A program made the position numbers and the translations under genes. A stretch of DNA of 64,000 nucleotides from assembly GCA_011503125.2 (NCBI GenBank), contig WWBZ02000051.1, positions 3,782,001 through 3,846,000 on the forward strand, given 5' to 3'. The DNA is from Botryosphaeria dothidea. Its lineage: Eukaryota; Ascomycota; Dothideomycetes; Botryosphaeriales; Botryosphaeriaceae. The notes beneath the pieces were generated by a model that made no database searches, was not told the origin of the DNA, and worked only from the letters and a program-made list of their open reading frames with translations. Positions 44,462 through 56,212 of this stretch are shown piece by piece (within the stretch, counting starts at the first letter, position 1; each line of letters opens with the position of its first letter).

Positions 44462-44947
44462 ACAGCAAGCGCGAACCGAATTCGAGTATCTCTGTTCGTA
44501 GATTTACGAATCGTGCCATAATAGCTCTGACGGTGTATCTTTTCTGTGCGCCCACTTGCTGCTTCTCATCCAATGCCATTAAACATCGCTCTGTTTATTA
44601 TCCTGCATCAATGATTCAACGTGGCGTGAGATGTCTTCCGAATACGATCATATGCGAGGACTTCGTCCGACGCTTCGTCCGGAATTTATAATGGTATTTC
44701 GCATTGGTAGATCATTACACTCTATTGACAAGCATGAGTGTTCGGATGTTGTCCTACCCGATCGTCTACTATGAAACGACCAATCACAGAGAAGAATGAT
44801 CAGGCACACCTTGGCTTCAATTGCCTCACCGCGGCTTGGCGTTCTCCGTACCAATAACTCCTCGTCGACTATAAGAAGCATAGAAAATGGAACGAAGGAA
44901 CTTTCACCTCAAACGATTTTCAAAGCTCTTATTTTATACACCTAAAC
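44462..44947. other. intergenic spacer
   Basis: Promoter region of the NmrA-like gene. A TATA-like ACTATAAGA lies near 44869. No gene is supportable. Confidence 0.4.
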
Positions 44948-46012
44948 ATGGTTGACGCAATAGTTGATGTCGCAATTCTTGGCGTGCGTATAACATCAAA
45001 CCTGCAGAGATTCGCCGTCAATGAGATCCGTGAAACTCATTTAATTTCTATAGGGCGCTGGAGACCTTGGTCCTCATATAATATCCGCCCTTCTCCAAAC
45101 TGGCCTCTTCAACGTCACCGTAATCAGCCGGCCAACTTCTACCTCAACCTTCCCGTCCGGCGTAAGGATCCACCGCAGCGACTTCACTGAGCAGTCACTA
45201 CTCCACGCTTTCCGCGGCCAGCATGCAGTGATCGACGTGCGTGCCCAACCAGACGTTCCCGCCTGGACTGCCACCGCTTCTGCAGCAGCCGCAGCCGGCG
45301 TGAGGCGCTTCATACCCAGCGATTTCGTGCTTAATCTCGACAACTCTGCCTGCGCCGACTTGTACCCCGAAAATCGCCAGCGCTGTGAAGTCCGTCGACA
45401 TCTGATTGATCTGGCGGGTAAGAACCCGGGATTCTCATGGACATCCGTCACGAATGGTCCCTTCTTGGATTGGGTGAGTAACAGCAAGCACGAACAAACC
45501 CACAAACTGCCCACACGGTGCACCTTCAGAAAATTTGCTGAAACAGACAGGGTCTTCGCACTGGCTTTCTCGGATTCGATCTTGCGGCAGCCTCAGCCAC
45601 GCTCTACGACAGCGGTGATGCGACCTTCTGTACCACAACTCTGCGTGATGTTGGCAAAGCTGTTGCAGGCGTTTTGCTGCATCCGAAAGAAACGAAGAAC
45701 CAGAGTGTGTTCATCGCCTCTGCCATGACCTCACAGAATGAGCTGTTACAAGCGCTGGAGACGGAGACGGAGAAGAAGTGGAATGTGAGAGAGAGGATTA
45801 ATACGGGAGAGTCAGCACGCATGGGAAAGGAAAGACAGGAAGCGGGTGATAAATCTCGAGAGGCAATTTATGCGTTTGCTATGGCTGCAATCTTCGATCC
45901 GGTGTATGGGTCGGACTTTTCGGGTGCAGCAACGCAGTGGAATGAGCTCCTCGGATTGCGCGCTAGGGATATCATGGAGCTGGTGGGTGAGGCTATCAGG
46001 AAAAGTATATAG
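44948..46012 (+). CDS. NmrA/isoflavone-reductase-like oxidoreductase
   Basis: Three exons: 44948-44983, 45054-45473 and 45551-46012. Introns are 70 and 77 nt, giving 305 residues. The dinucleotide-binding motif is formed across intron 1 (VAILG joined to GAGDLGPHII), giving a GxxGxxG pattern near the N-terminus. Family motifs follow: VTVISRP, GVRRFIPSDFV and SWTSVTNGPFLDW. The protein is an atypical short-chain dehydrogenase. Relatives are either NAD(P)H-dependent reductases of aromatic compounds or NAD(P)-sensing regulators. It is a cytosolic protein. Co-location with the permease and dioxygenase suggests a role in the same pathway. Confidence 0.87.
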
Positions 46013-48705
46013 ATTCAGGTACGAGGAAAAGGGAATGGAGATAGTGGGTGGTAGCAAGGCAATGCGAAGGGGGAGGAGGAGCCCAGGAGATGGATGGCTT
46101 TCTGCAGGGAAGGCTGCTTCTTCCGGAAGCACAAGCCCAGGTTCTTCTATAAATAAGATGACAGCCCGATGGCGCGTGTCGGGTTATTGGGGCCGATGCT
46201 AGCATTACGTCGTAGGGAACGTGACCATTGGATAGCTCTTGTATTCTCAGAAGAAATGTCAGCAACGCCAGCTGTGCAGGGAAGGAGTGAGACCCCATGA
46301 ACCTGAATTACGGCATGAAAATGAAACTGTAGCATGTACTTCTGTGCCAACAATGAGGAAAGCAAGGTGCATCTAAAGTGAAAATCAGGCATGATGCTCT
46401 ACAAAATAGGGAAATGACAGCAGTCGCATACGCTCCGTGATTGTTGAGGCTTTTGTTAATACATCTGGGCTCAGCGACTTACTCGAGATCATTATCTTGC
46501 TTTGCAAGCTTCGCATTACACCCACTAGCATTTGTATGGACGCCTCTAAGTCGCTACTCCAGAACAGGAAAAGTGGAGGGGCACAGCCTGGTGGACGAGG
46601 TAAAGAGGATTTCAGACCGTCGTAGCAGGGATTCGGGCTTGGCGATCGGATGAGAGGAGATACGCTCTTCGTAGGAAGAAAGCCGTCCATAAATTGTCAA
46701 GGCGGTGGCGCATCCTTAATCTCAGCCCATAGGAATCTTCACCTCAGTATCCCGTATCCTTGCCAGAGGAGTATCTACGAACAAATTAATCAGTGATGCT
46801 TGCGCCAAGACCACGTATCGCCGCCAAATTCATTTGGTTCGGTTCATTCAGGCCATCTATGAAGCCCAGTAGGTTTCTCACGCGTGTTTTACCTGTAGAT
46901 TTGCGTGGTCTGCGATATTGTTGTCTGGAAGATGGCTTCGATGGTGAGAGGGTGTGGAAGAGGATTACGCAGCGGTTCCTCCACAATCTGCAAAGAAGCA
47001 ATGAAGTGACATGTTCGCATACGCTGACGAACGGCACTTCGAACTTGCAGCTTTTTGAGTCTTTCATGTGGGTAAGCCAGTGACATGATCTCGTTTCTAC
47101 CTTCATGCGAGCTCAGCCTTCGGGTGTGCGCTCTGCATGTCCACTTCGGCGTGCCGCTGGCTCTGTCAACTGACCGCCCATTTCTTCTGCCTAGAGCTGA
47201 GCTCCATTTTTTCGTGGCTTAGAATAGTGGCTTTCATCCAGATGCTGCAAGTGTGCCCTAAATTCATTTTGATTCGTATTCGTGGTTACATGTGGCTTGT
47301 GCTTTTGCTCAGCCCTTGGTACGAGATGCTTATGCGGTGAGGGTCGCCTACCGCATCGTACACTATTAAAGCGCATCGCATGTGGTCCAAGTATGATTTA
47401 GCACGAGGCAGTCACCCCGCAATCAACATTGGACCTCCTTTGCTTCCACCCTTCTTTCTTCCCACAGAAGCGGACTCTAATACTACGAAAGTCACCACCT
47501 CCGATCACTACCAAACGATCATCCAGCCAAAATGCCTTGCTCATGGTATGATGAAGAACACTTCATCCGGAGACCCCGGGGGCGTCCAGTCTGCTTCGAA
47601 CGCGAATTTACTCGAGAAACTATTACGAGACACGACTACTACGTTGCCGAACCTGCCAGAGTATGCAGACCAACAACCCATTATCTTACCTTTGGTTGCT
47701 CCAGGAGACGGCCTATCGAATATTGCGTACTCCCCAGAACGACGATCTTGGACTGTTGCCACATTTGCAGGGGTTACCACTCAGACCGACGCGACATTTG
47801 CTGCAGTCTGGCATGTTGTCTTTGAGTGCCTCACGGGCTTGGATGGCTTCTGGAAGACCGAATGCGCATCTTATTCCATCTTCGACGCTGCGTCATACCG
47901 GCAGAATGCATGATTGACTCTCTGCATTGCAGTGCGATACTCACACCTGGTGGATCGGCGGAATTACTCCATGATTCGATTGTCTTTCCTCCCTTCAGTG
48001 CAGAAGATGCTAGGTGTAAGGCTCCACTATAGTAGTCGGGGCAGGAGAAAGGCCGGGTTCCCAATATGTGCTGAGTGCAACGACGAACCGCGCTCATACA
48101 CAAAGGTTAGTCGGCGAGTTGAGCACTTTTGGCAAGGACATTCTTTTTATTTCGTAGCCCTCGTAGTGTTGCATGTACCTAATTGATGAAGATTTCGGTT
48201 TCTTTGCAAGACGTCTTGAATGATATTATACGCGTTACAGGTCTGTAAGATTTGATGCAGTCCGGAACACGGGACGTGTCGTAAAGTGTCTGCGATTGGG
48301 TACTTCTACGCAGTTACGCTAGGTAAAATGAAGAATGGCTAGCGGTGCGTCTTACCAGACGCTTAGTTCCAAAATCACTGTCGACGTTGCCATGGCGAGA
48401 GCAGCGTCACAGCCCCAGCACGGAGGCTCTTGGCCCTATTGCGTAAAGGGTAGAACTGATTGTGGAGATAATTATGCGGGTGGAGCCAAGTAGTAGTCAT
48501 ACAATGTCCTCGAAAGTCTTTGCGGCCAGCTGAGAACGTACGCCACCACGACACGATAGTCGACGAATATGGTGTAGCCGAGCGGAGCATTGGAACGAGG
48601 CTGACCAGAGTTGAATTATCGGATTTCACTGGCACAGAAATGCGACTGCATCAAGGCAACAGGATTGCTGAGCAACATAGCAGCACAGCTCCTCGAGGCT
48701 GCAAC
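46013..48705. other. long intergenic region
   Basis: 2.7 kb. Two overlapping plus-strand frames near 47380-47913 compete: one of 177 residues, and one from 47532 with an Arg-rich start (EEHFIRRPRGRPVCFEREF). The second follows a CT/CA-rich 5'-UTR-like stretch and might be the first exon of a small gene. Neither has a recognised domain, so neither is called. Confidence 0.3.
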
Positions 48706-49938
48706 ATGGGCTCTCTTGGATCACAGCCATCCACTCCGCCGGGTCTCTACATCACCGGGCTTGCAGGGAAATACCCCTCCTTCCATCTCAGCCCGGAATC
48801 ACTTGAGTCATTTGCCAAGCAGTGCTACGACGTGGACACGCCGGCGTAAGTTCCCAACACGCCCAGAAGTAGAACCCAGCTAAGGCACAGCAACACCGGC
48901 ACCTCCAGTTTCCGCAAACTCTTCGCCATCAACCGCACTTCTAGCATCTCCTCGCGTCCCAGCATTCTTCCCTCCGACTCGCCCTTCCTCCTCCGCAGCC
49001 CGCCGCCCTCTACTGCAGACCTCGACGCCCTCCTCCGCCGCGATGCCGTCGACCTCGCCGCACAAGCCTGCACCGCTGCCCTGCACGAGCTTGGCGTGGC
49101 ACCCGCCGAGATCACGCACTCGGTCGCCGTCACCTGCACCAACGCGGGGAATCCGGGCTACGACGCGCTGGTGGCGCAGGCGATAGGGCTGGCGCCGGGT
49201 GCGGAGCGCGCGCTGCTGCACGAGGTGGGATGTGCGGGCGGGCTGACGGCGTTGCGGGTGGCAGCCCACGCGGCGGGCGGCGCGCGTGCTTGTGTTCGCG
49301 GTCGAGGCGTGCACCGCGAATGGGCGCTGTTCGCTCGGCGAGGTGGCGGTGGCTACCGAGCTGAGCAATGTCGCGCCGGTGCTGTTCTCGGGCGGGGCGG
49401 CGGCCTTGGTCCTGTGCAACGAGCTCGCGGTAGGGGCGGCGGAGAGGGCCGTGTTCGAGTTGCAGGACTGGCGCTGCGAGACGCTGCCCGGGACGTCCGG
49501 CGAGATGGGGTTTCTGACGGACCCGCTGGGTGAGAAAGAACATGCTTGAGAGAGAAGCATGCAGGGTTCAGGACTATTCTCAGCAATCACGTGCCGAGGT
49601 TGACGCCGCAAGCCATCACGCCCTTGTTCGAAAAGCTGAAGCCGGAATATCCGCAGAAGCAAGGTGTGGCAGAGTGGCAACCCGACAATTTCGACTGGGC
49701 GCTGCACCCTGGGGGCAAGGCGATTCTTCACGCAGCTCGGACAGAATTGGGCATCACCGAGGGGCATCTCCGCGCGTCCTTGGACATTTACAAGACCTAT
49801 GGCAACTCTTCAAGCCCGACGGTGCTCATCGTCCTCGACAGATTGCGGAAAATGGGGCAGGGGCGAAAAGATGTAGCAGCATGCTCGTTTGGGCCAGGGC
49901 TGGTAATCCAGATGGCAGTTCTTAAAAGATGCCGATAG
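48706..49938 (+). CDS. type III polyketide synthase, frameshifted
   Basis: Chalcone/stilbene-synthase-like ketosynthase. Exon 1 is 48706-48845, with a 45-nt intron (GTAAGT..CACAG). Exon 2 starts at 48891; an apparent intron of only 35 nt (49530-49564) precedes exon 3, 49565-49938. The catalytic Cys (HEVGCAGGLTALR), His (FDWALHPGGKAIL) and Asn (YKTYGNSSSPTV) are all present. However, exon 2 needs a one-base frame change in the GC-rich stretch around 49270-49285. Upstream it reads LRVAAHAAGG; downstream the homologous text RVLVFAVEACT is in the next frame and a few family residues seem missing. So either the gene is broken or the sequence has an error. Type III PKSs make alkylresorcinols, pyrones or chromones from acyl-CoA starters. 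An MFS transporter follows 200 bp downstream. Confidence 0.78.
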
Positions 49939-50138
49939 TATTGGAGTTGTCGGCTGTGTTCCGTCATTGCGATCTGGAATTTCCACCTCTTCTTTCCCCG
50001 AACACGTTACTGCTTCCGGAGACTCAGATCGGCTACTGTGTATATCACACATGAATTTTCACGATTATTAGAGACTTCCAAATAGCAATATTGCACTGGC
50101 GGTCATCTTGTCTAGACTGGGGCAAGACGACAAGCTGA

Positions 50139-51777
50139 ATGTCGGCCCGAGAGCCCCCTGCCTTGAACACGCCCGATCGCAAGCATGTAACGTTCGCTGG
50201 ACGCTTTCCACACAACCTTCTGTCCCGCACTCGCGAACCGGCTTCTGGCGTATCGTTTCCGAGCCACAGCATGTCGTCGCAACTCTCGACCGAAATATCG
50301 CCTCTCCTCAGTCAGCCGCCATCTCCCGCCTCTGCACAAAATGCCCCGCATCAAGCGCATTCCCCGCCGGCGGACAAGGTGCAAACTGGCCTTGCGTTCA
50401 AAATCGTTGCCGCCATGTACTCATTCGTCGTTGTCGGTCTCCTGACCTCGTCGATTGGCGTAATACTACCACACATCTCTCATCATTACGATATTTCGGA
50501 TCTGCATGTCTCGTTTATCTTTCTGGTCGGACCTATCGGCTACATCATTGCAGCACAATCAAATCACTTCATCCACTCCCGGTTTGGCCAGAGAGGGGTT
50601 GCAATACTCGGCCCGATTTTCCACCTGCTTTCTACTTTGACAATTGCTGTTCGTCCTCCCTTTCCCGTAGTCTTGGTGGCTTTCGCCATTGTAGCCGCCG
50701 GAACAGGACTCTTGGATGGATCATGGTGTGCGTGGGCGGCCAGCATGAGCAGCGCGAATACCGTTTCCGGCTTGCTTCATGGATCGTTTTCGATTGGCGC
50801 AGCCATTGGACCATTCCTCGCCAGTACAATGATCTCTGATAAGAGCAGGCAGTGGAATGCATGGTACTTTGTGCTGGTGAGTTTCCGGTGCTTTCGCGGA
50901 GACCTTGGCCCTTCCGCATGTGAGGATGATTGCCTCCATTGATGAACATGTCTGCGCGTTGCTTGCTTGCTTGCTTCTACAGCTGTCCTTGAGAATGTCA
51001 AAACCTTTCTCATCCACTATGCCGTTGCTCGTGGGTAGTCTAGCTAATGGTTTTCTGGAATAGGCTGCATCATCCGCAATCGAGCTTGTGGTCCTACTGT
51101 GTGCTTTCAGATATGATGATGCATCGGCTTACCGCTTCGACGAGCGCGTTGGAACACTGGAAAATGTTTCCAATTTCAAAAGCATCCTCATGCATCTTGC
51201 GACTTGGATATCTGCGGCTTACTTCCTGGCGTACGTCGGTACCGAAACAGCAATTTCAGGATGGGTTGTCTCTTTCATGACAAGGGCTCGGCATTCAACG
51301 CCTTCAGTGGCCAGCCTCGCTTCTTCTGGATTCTGGGCTGGTATGGCCGTTGGAAGGCTTGCATTGGGAGCATTGACGGACAGAATGGGCGTAAGTCAGG
51401 CGACTTTCACATATTTCCTCTGCATTGTATCACTCGAGATTTTGTTCGTCGCCCTGAAATATCAGGCCGCGTCTCTCGTATGCCTCACCCTACTTGGGTT
51501 TTTCATGGGTCCGTTGTTTCCTTCGGGTGTCGTTCTTTTGACTCGACTGCTTCCGAAAGAGGACCATATCCCAGCGGTTTCATTGGTTGCATCTGTTGGA
51601 CAGACCGGTGGTGCTTTGTTACCATTCGGTATCGGTGCACTAGTGCACCGCCTTGGTATTGGTGTGTTTCAGTATGCGATCATGGTCTTCTCGTTTCTTG
51701 CCATGGTAGCGTGGATTGCTTTCTCGCGAATTCGACCTACAAGTTCAGTCATCTTACCGGAGGATCGGATGCAGTAG
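50139..51777 (+). CDS. MFS transporter, fucose-permease/Bsc6-like
   Basis: Exons 50139-50876 and 51064-51777, with a 187-nt intron (GTGAGT..GAATAG, phase 0); 483 residues. The Met at 50271 is an alternative start, since the first 45 residues are a disordered cytosolic tail. Membrane segments include FKIVAAMYSFVVVGLLTSSI, VSFIFLVGPIGYIIAA and VVLVAFAIVAAGTGLLDGSW in the N half. The C half includes GFWAGMAVGRLALGALTDRM and LGFFMGPLFPSGVVLLTRLL. MFS motif-A-like elements are weak but visible (GRLALGALTDRMG). It belongs to the broad fungal MFS class near Bsc6-type or sugar-porter-like proteins. It is co-directional with the type III PKS and could export its product, by inference from layout. Confidence 0.87.
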
Positions 51778-52199
51778 CGATACACAGCTGAAAGAAAAGA
51801 CACGGCATTGGCGGAGCTGGCTGGTTTATCATATTGTGGCAAAAAAGAAAACAGATGCACGCTTCCTCGGGAGAAGAAAAATGATACAGAAAAATGGCAG
51901 TGGGGGTGAACATAAGCCTCATGATAGTGAAAACCCGCTTGAGAAGTTTCATGATAAGCCTTTATCGTGGAAGAAGAAATACTAGGCAAAGCTTTGAACG
52001 GCATGTGTTCTCTTTTCAAGATAGCTCAGGGAAAAAGACCGACTCTGTCGCACTATCGCTGGCAATCTCTCAGCATTTTTGACGGGCTTGAAAGCGTCCT
52101 ACATGCGCTCCATAGCGTCGAATGCACCCAAGTTATGGAACTACAAGAGGCCTCGTACTTCCTTCGCAGCTCTGACGACGAGAAATTCTTCACCGTGTC
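51778..52199. other. intergenic spacer
   Basis: A/T-richer sequence after the transporter stop; nothing recognisable. Confidence 0.4.
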
Positions 52200-52709
52200 C
52201 TACTTCACCCTCTCCCACCACCAATTCACCGAACTGCCCCTGCTCTCATCCCCCCTCAAGTTCAGTAACGTAGCTTTGCCTTCATTGCCCAGAAGCAACG
52301 TGAAGTCCCGCCGCAACTCCATTCCCTCTAGAGCCGGCATAGTCGCCACATCAAGCGGCCCATGTACTATCCGTCCCTCCAATGCAGAATCACCATTGAC
52401 GTCCTGCACCTGCACGGATCCATCAAATCTGAACCGTCCCGTGTAGGCCACCCAGTGCTTCTCGATGAGTGCCCATTGCGCATCACTCTGCCCCGATTCG
52501 GTCCCTTTGCCTTATTTAGTCACCATTGCACTACTTTGCTTAAACCATAAATCGTGGAAAAGGATGAAGGGGATGTTGTCTGAGAAGTTGAATTTGGAGT
52601 AGTGGTGTTGGTGACAACTGTGATTTTGTGAGGCGCAGAAGACTGACCCCGTGCCGTTGATCAGTGACCATGTCCCTACAAAAAGGGAAAGTAGATCTTT
52701 TCGCATCAT
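52200..52709 (-). pseudogene. lipocalin-like protein relic
   Basis: The minus strand contains two pieces of a lipocalin-like domain: an N-terminal LLSLFVGTWSLINGT (about 52710-52655) and a C-terminal half. The latter runs from QWALIEKHWVAYTGRFRF to LNLRGDESRGSSVNWWWERV, ending with the stop at 52200-52202. They are not joined by one open frame. The second piece is preceded in frame by a TAA, and only very short (35-nt-class) introns would bridge the gap. It is either a decayed gene or one whose introns I cannot resolve. Confidence 0.4.
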
Positions 52710-53897
52710 TTCCGTCTTGCTCTTATATCTCGCTGATGACCATAAGTGTTGTTGGAAGTAGCTGAAGGTTGCACGCTGGCACTCAAACCGCAAGCGCGAG
52801 AGTCGGAATTTATGTGAGCGCGCTTACAAGCTCTGCAGGATTGGTCTTCCGCAATTTGTGGGTTTTTGCATATCAAGAGGCCTCAAACAAGTGCATTACC
52901 CTGCTCTCGAATCCACCTTCCACTGGGGAAAGTAACTCAGTACTCAGTCGAAATGCTATTTTGCTCAGCACCGGAGGAAAATGCCAAATTTGCGCTCATT
53001 TACTCACTTCCGGCCGCATCCAAACTATTGGACTAAGGGTTTCTAGATGGTAAGACGCGTGTAAGGGTAACCCTGTAGAATTAATCGTCCAGCTAGATTC
53101 CGTTATTAACTGTCATTTCAGAAGAGGAATCTTTAAGCGCTCCGGGATCAGTCAAGGTTATGGTATCGTCGGCGTGCGGAACTTTCTACAATGATGCAGA
53201 ATTTAGACATACTCTAAAGCACTCGTCCCTTCTTGACAAATTAAACTTTCATTCTTCTCGGGAGCTTCTAGCATGTATTTGATGCTTAGCTAAGTCTTTT
53301 CTCTACGCTTACTTTTAGTAGAAGGATATTGTGGCGTGCTGTAGCACCTCCGCATGCTCGCTCTGACTGCTTTCTTCGGATTCTTTTTGGGACCAGCCTC
53401 TTGTCCATTACGTTGGCCGTATTAGTCGCCGTACAACTAAGATTATATGGTCCTGTCCTGGTGATGATTGGAACGAATTTGTGTGTGCCGCTGTGAACAT
53501 CCTTCCAATCTGACACCAACATGTTGTTGATTAGGTCGACGAACAGTGCACTCATTGTTAGCACCACACCACATCCCTCCTCCATCTGGACTAAGGCGGA
53601 TACCAGGCTATTTCAAGGTTGTTAAAGCAAAGATGGGCGGGTCGGTAGTCGGTGGTGTTGACGAGTACGTTGTTGGTATCGTTCTCCGTCTCGGATGGAT
53701 TACAGTCGCGGAGGGTCCCATTGATCGTCGTTATGTTAGTGACCTTGCGCCAGCCTTGGCTAAGCATGAACTAATCAGCCGGTACCATGTGCTTATCTGT
53801 TGATACCAGATTCTCGTTGTATGTCGATTTAGCTATGTTGGCGACGAATGTTTTGACGCATGGGAGCAGTGAGCGGCAGCTTGTAAGGGTGTAAAAA
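52710..53897. other. intergenic region
   Basis: 1.2 kb with no supportable gene. Composition turns AT-rich around 53090-53300, and reading frames look random. Confidence 0.4.
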
Positions 53898-54257
53898 CTA
53901 ACGACTCGGAGATGACCACCGCAGCTCCACTTCTGCATTGTTTGCCTTGCACCACATCACCGCATCCCGATCCGGCACATCCTGATGATCCTTCAAGCTC
54001 TCCGGCCTCCTTGTGTTCTCATCGAATTTCCAATCATACATGAGCAGCTTCATTTTATACAAGCTCGTCTTTTCCAAGCCTCCATCCTCCTGCAGCACAT
54101 CAAATGTCTCTTTGCACGCCTCTCCCATGATTGTAGGATTCTTAGTCGGGTCAAACAGAAGACCAGAAATAATGGCGGAAGTGGTGCGGATAGCCGCGAC
54201 ACCAAAGGTGATCTGATGGCGTATAAAGGCATAAGGTCCATTACCCGCATTATCCAT
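53898..54257 (-). CDS. hypothetical protein
   Basis: A 119-residue single-exon frame without recognised domain, signal peptide or membrane helix. The C-terminal half (KMKLLMYDWKFDENTRRP, WCKANNAEVELRW) has natural protein composition, so it may be real or the last exon of a larger gene extending to higher coordinates. No upstream exon could be supported. Confidence 0.4.
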   Translation of the reverse strand: MDNAGNGPYAFIRHQITFGVAAIRTTSAIISGLLFDPTKNPTIMGEACKETFDVLQEDGGLEKTSLYKMKLLMYDWKFDENTRRPESLKDHQDVPDRDAVMWCKANNAEVELRWSSPSR

Positions 54258-55317
54258 CTGTTACGAAATCGAGTCCCGTGCCTTCTCCAATATCTCTCCC
54301 GAGAGCAAGGCATTCCGTCGTGCTTAACATCTCTTTGCGACCTCGGGGTTGATTATGCGACGCGCGGTGCGAATATGCTTGTGGCATTTGTTCATGCTGA
54401 GCATGAACCACTGGACAAACCATCGTGTGAATGAAGGGAATATGTGAAGCTTTTGCAGAGTAATTTGTGCATCCACAGTGTTCATGATGTGGTTTCTCGC
54501 AAGGGACAGAGAGGGCGGCCTGGAAAAGCCTGCCAGAATCGAGAGTGAATAGACTATGGGCGATGGAGGGTACCCGCGTGGTGTGAGGAACCATTCTTTA
54601 AGTTGGCACAAATGAGGCGTCGCCGCGAGTTTCGACTGAATTGGTGAGTCGGCCTGGAGCCAGACGTGGCAGCTCGTGGTGTGCCAGAAGTCTTGGCGAT
54701 CATCTACTCTGAGGAAACAAATAATTCGGTACGGGCCCCACAGTCGTCTTGGGAAAGGTGTCACAGATGCCGGGAATGGGTTGGAAGATCGATGGCAGTT
54801 GAGGAAGTTCGGCTGGCATGCTATGTCGAGGTTGTGGGTTCACAGGGAACGTTGGCGGTGGGATGCGAGAGGATGACGCTGTAATTGTCTTGTATGGGTC
54901 ATATTGGCCGTTCGTTCCTGCATTCTTCTGCTGGGGCACTGCTACGTCAATGGGACGACGCTGGCGAGGCCAGATGGATTTTAGGCAGCGCGTGGGCAAT
55001 ACGAGGTCAATTGACCAATAGCAGACGTTCTCCATCTTCGAAGGATCGGGCAGGGATTGCCACGCTATTTTTGCACCCACCTCCTTCCTAAAGCGGTACT
55101 AGCCCGAGAAAACTCACTCCATATTGCCAAGCATCTTCAGCAACCTTTTCAATATTGTTGCGGGTACGTGGTGCCATGGCCAGCCGTCCAGCCGTGCCCA
55201 GATGGAACTGTCCAGCTATTTAAGAACGCGAACCATCCGCAAGCGCTCGTCACTAATCAACTCACTTCTGAGAAACAAACGACGCTAGTAACCACGCCCT
55301 GAAGTTCTCTGAAAACG
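54258..55317. other. intergenic region
   Basis: About 1 kb, no gene supportable. A minus-strand frame at 54700-55080 is Pro-rich and unsupported. The right end is the promoter of the Cys-rich secreted protein. Confidence 0.4.
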
Positions 55318-55983
55318 ATGTTCGATCTCGGCCTCATGGTAGTTGGTCTCTTGGGCTACTCCATCCTTGCTAAAGCATCGAATTGCTACCCACCCTTATA
55401 CCATTACGAAGCCGGACATATTCCCAGCCCGGACAGCAATTTGAAAGTCTGCAATGTCCTTCCATACTACAACCCACACCTCTCGTGTTGCCCGCAGGAG
55501 TCTACTTGCCTGGACAACGGCTTGTGCCTGACACCGTCCAACAGCTCTCTTGGATTCCTTCAGTACGCTGGATGCACATATCTTTCGGGATACGGGCAAG
55601 CCTGTCCTGGTGCTGAATATTGCGCGTACAAGAGTAAGTGATCTGTCGGCCTTTAGCATGGCCAACGACTGACGCGCTCAACAGGTGTTCCGGACGGGCC
55701 ATACCAACGCGGCAGTTGGAATGTCATCCCCTGTTCGAACGGAAAGTACTGCTGCTCTTTCGGCGAGATTTCAAACGAATGTTGCGCGGATGAGGAAGAG
55801 ACGTTCGAGGTTAGCTGGGGTCCCGTTCCGGATCATAGCACCACTATCTACTCGACTTGGACGTATACGACGACCGCGACGACGACTGAATCGGTGTGTC
55901 CCACCGCATCGTCAACACTTGCTGGCACTACGCCGGTCAACTCCGTGGCTACCCCTACGATTGAGGCGAGATTCACTGCGTAA
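55318..55983 (+). CDS. secreted Cys-rich protein with Ser/Thr-rich tail
   Basis: Exons 55318-55633 and 55685-55983 (51-nt GTAAGT..CAACAG intron, phase 1) encode 204 residues. The signal peptide is MFDLGLMVVGLLGYSILAKA. The mature part holds many Cys in two clusters (LSCCPQESTCLDNGLC with CPGAEYC, then NGKYCCSFGEISNECC). A Thr-rich stretch (STWTYTTTATTTE) follows. This layout resembles the extracellular part of fungal Mid2-like or WSC-like surface sensors, which normally continue into a membrane helix. No such helix exists here, so it would be secreted or wall-bound. It could be an effector-like or cell-surface protein; the function is not known. Confidence 0.78.
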
Positions 55984-56212
55984 TGTCGAAAAACTAAAGG
56001 AGGGGCAAAACTATGATTGAGAGTAAAAGAATGCATGCGAAATAGGTCATGGTCGTGTATTAGACAGTCATCTTCGCTTTTGGGATAGTGCTAGGAAACT
56101 CGCGGGCGTAGTGGTCGATCGAATATCTGATGAACTGCTTGTATATTAATTAAAGCATTTAAACCGGTGCAAGAACAAAAGATGGTAGTTATCTTGTCTC
56201 ATCTTAATCGAT
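55984..56212. other. intergenic spacer
   Basis: Short spacer between two converging genes; no terminator motif assigned. Confidence 0.3.

Noticed and set aside
47380..47913. 177-residue ORF upstream of the PKS region
   Set aside because: It competes with another plausible frame, lacks any recognisable domain and has no convincing splice structure.
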